A DNA stretch of 18,126 bases. Origin: Phoronis ovalis (Eukaryota; Phoronida; Phoronidae). The DNA lies in assembly GCA_028565635.1 (NCBI GenBank), contig JAOXYB010018805.1, positions 1-18,126 on the forward strand, in the 5' to 3' direction. Below, one piece after another: positions 17,547 to 18,126 of this stretch (its first letter is position 1; every line of letters starts with the position of its first letter). The position numbers and the translations under genes were made by a program. The notes under the pieces are model-generated. The model did not search any database. It saw nothing but the letters and a program-made list of their open reading frames with translations, and was not told where the DNA came from.

Positions 17547-18088
17547 AGTATTAGCTTATTTAAAGTTTAATAAACTAAAATTTGATAGGATAATTTGAGC
17601 TAGGGCAAAGTTATGAATTTTGTTAGTTGTGAGGTTGCATGTTTCCGGGGGTAGTCTACATAGTGGAATAGCAAAATATTTTGGTGGTCATGATGCCTGC
17701 ACGAAAAATTAAATTAACTGCGAGTAGCATACATAATAGTCTTCAGTTCTAAACAGGTCATTTTCTTCGCGCAATGTTTGGGAAATTTTTATAATGAAAT
17801 TACTATAGAAATGCATGAGAAAATCAATTGTGTCCTTATACCAATTTATTGTTTATTTTACCAGTAAATACGTAATGCTGTTCAGTATAGTTACACAGGT
17901 AACACTATCAAATATTTACTTTGCACTATCTAGTGCTTTCGAAACCATTGATGAACAATCCGTTTCTGTTTCTTTCGCTCAGGAATTTAGATTCATCATT
18001 CTGTATAGGACTTATATTGCGCCGATACCAGTCTGTGTGGATATATTTGTGCTTTTATGTAATACCTTTAAAAACGTTTTATATTCAT

Positions 18089-18120
18089 ATACCTTTTTTG
18101 ATATACCTTTTTTGATATAC
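18089..18120. repeat. 14-bp tandem repeat at the window edge
   Basis: Two exact copies of ataccttttttgat followed by a partial third (atac). It is non-coding and upstream of the gene. Confidence 0.85.
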
Positions 18121-18126
18121 ATTTAT

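Larger units (their letters stand above)
17284..18126. other. 5' UTR and upstream flank, no gene seen
   Basis: Holds the presumed 5' UTR (to about 17392), the TATA box and the IRF-type cluster. Beyond that is AT-rich sequence with only short, low-complexity reading frames on either strand. A short GC-richer patch lies at 17455-17490. The 14-bp tandem repeat near the window edge is listed separately. I see no divergent gene. Confidence 0.6.

Noticed and set aside
17921-18115. 64-codon plus-strand frame at the window edge as a divergent neighbour gene
   Set aside because: It ends in the 14-bp tandem repeat, has no family match and is dominated by AT-rich codons.

Overview
The window reads as metazoan nuclear DNA. 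It is AT-rich by eye, has short exons separated by AT-rich GT-AG introns, and contains foldback (MITE-like) elements, microsatellites and a TATA-type promoter. Nothing in it looks bacterial or viral. The gene style and the word composition (many acatgta/tacatgta-like words) fit a marine lophotrochozoan such as a bivalve, but this guess at the organism is weak.

One gene, on the minus strand, fills almost the whole window. I reconstruct 21 coding exons from the ATG at 17283-17281 to a double stop at 479-474. Every junction is GT-AG, all phases agree, and the exons join into one uninterrupted frame of 5097 nt, i.e. 1698 aa. The first two thirds (exons 1-12, aa 1-1117) are ankyrin repeats, some canonical and many degenerate, with a linker near aa 585-630. 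Exons 13-16 (aa 1118-1340) are charged and helical with a coiled coil. Exons 17-21 (aa 1341-1698) form a C-terminal region that I cannot assign to any family: a helical part, a Tyr-rich part that looks like beta strand, and a final charged helix. No signal peptide or membrane segment is visible, so the protein is probably intracellular.

Layout in the direction of transcription. 18126-17284: promoter region with a TATA box (17418-17425) and, about 90 bp further upstream, a perfect GAAANNGAAA interferon-regulatory-factor type site (17514-17525). 17283-12371: eight small exons (16-164 nt). 12370-12264: a TG-rich microsatellite directly abutting the exon 8 donor. 11947-8866: the ankyrin core in four exons, including the very large exon 12 (1376 nt). 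8670-6887: coiled-coil exons; exon 15 is flanked on both sides by tandem duplications, and one set copies its own splice donor. 6886-4689: a 2.2 kb intron with no recognisable gene. 4688-477: the C-terminal exons, with three foldback elements in the last two introns. 476-1: 3' UTR with a poly(A) signal, then flanking DNA with a hairpin and a polypurine tract.

The ankyrin stack, the orphan C-terminal region and the possible IRF-type promoter site together raise the possibility of an innate-immune scaffold or sensor. That role is inference; the sequence directly supports only the gene structure, the ankyrin repeats and the presence of the motif.
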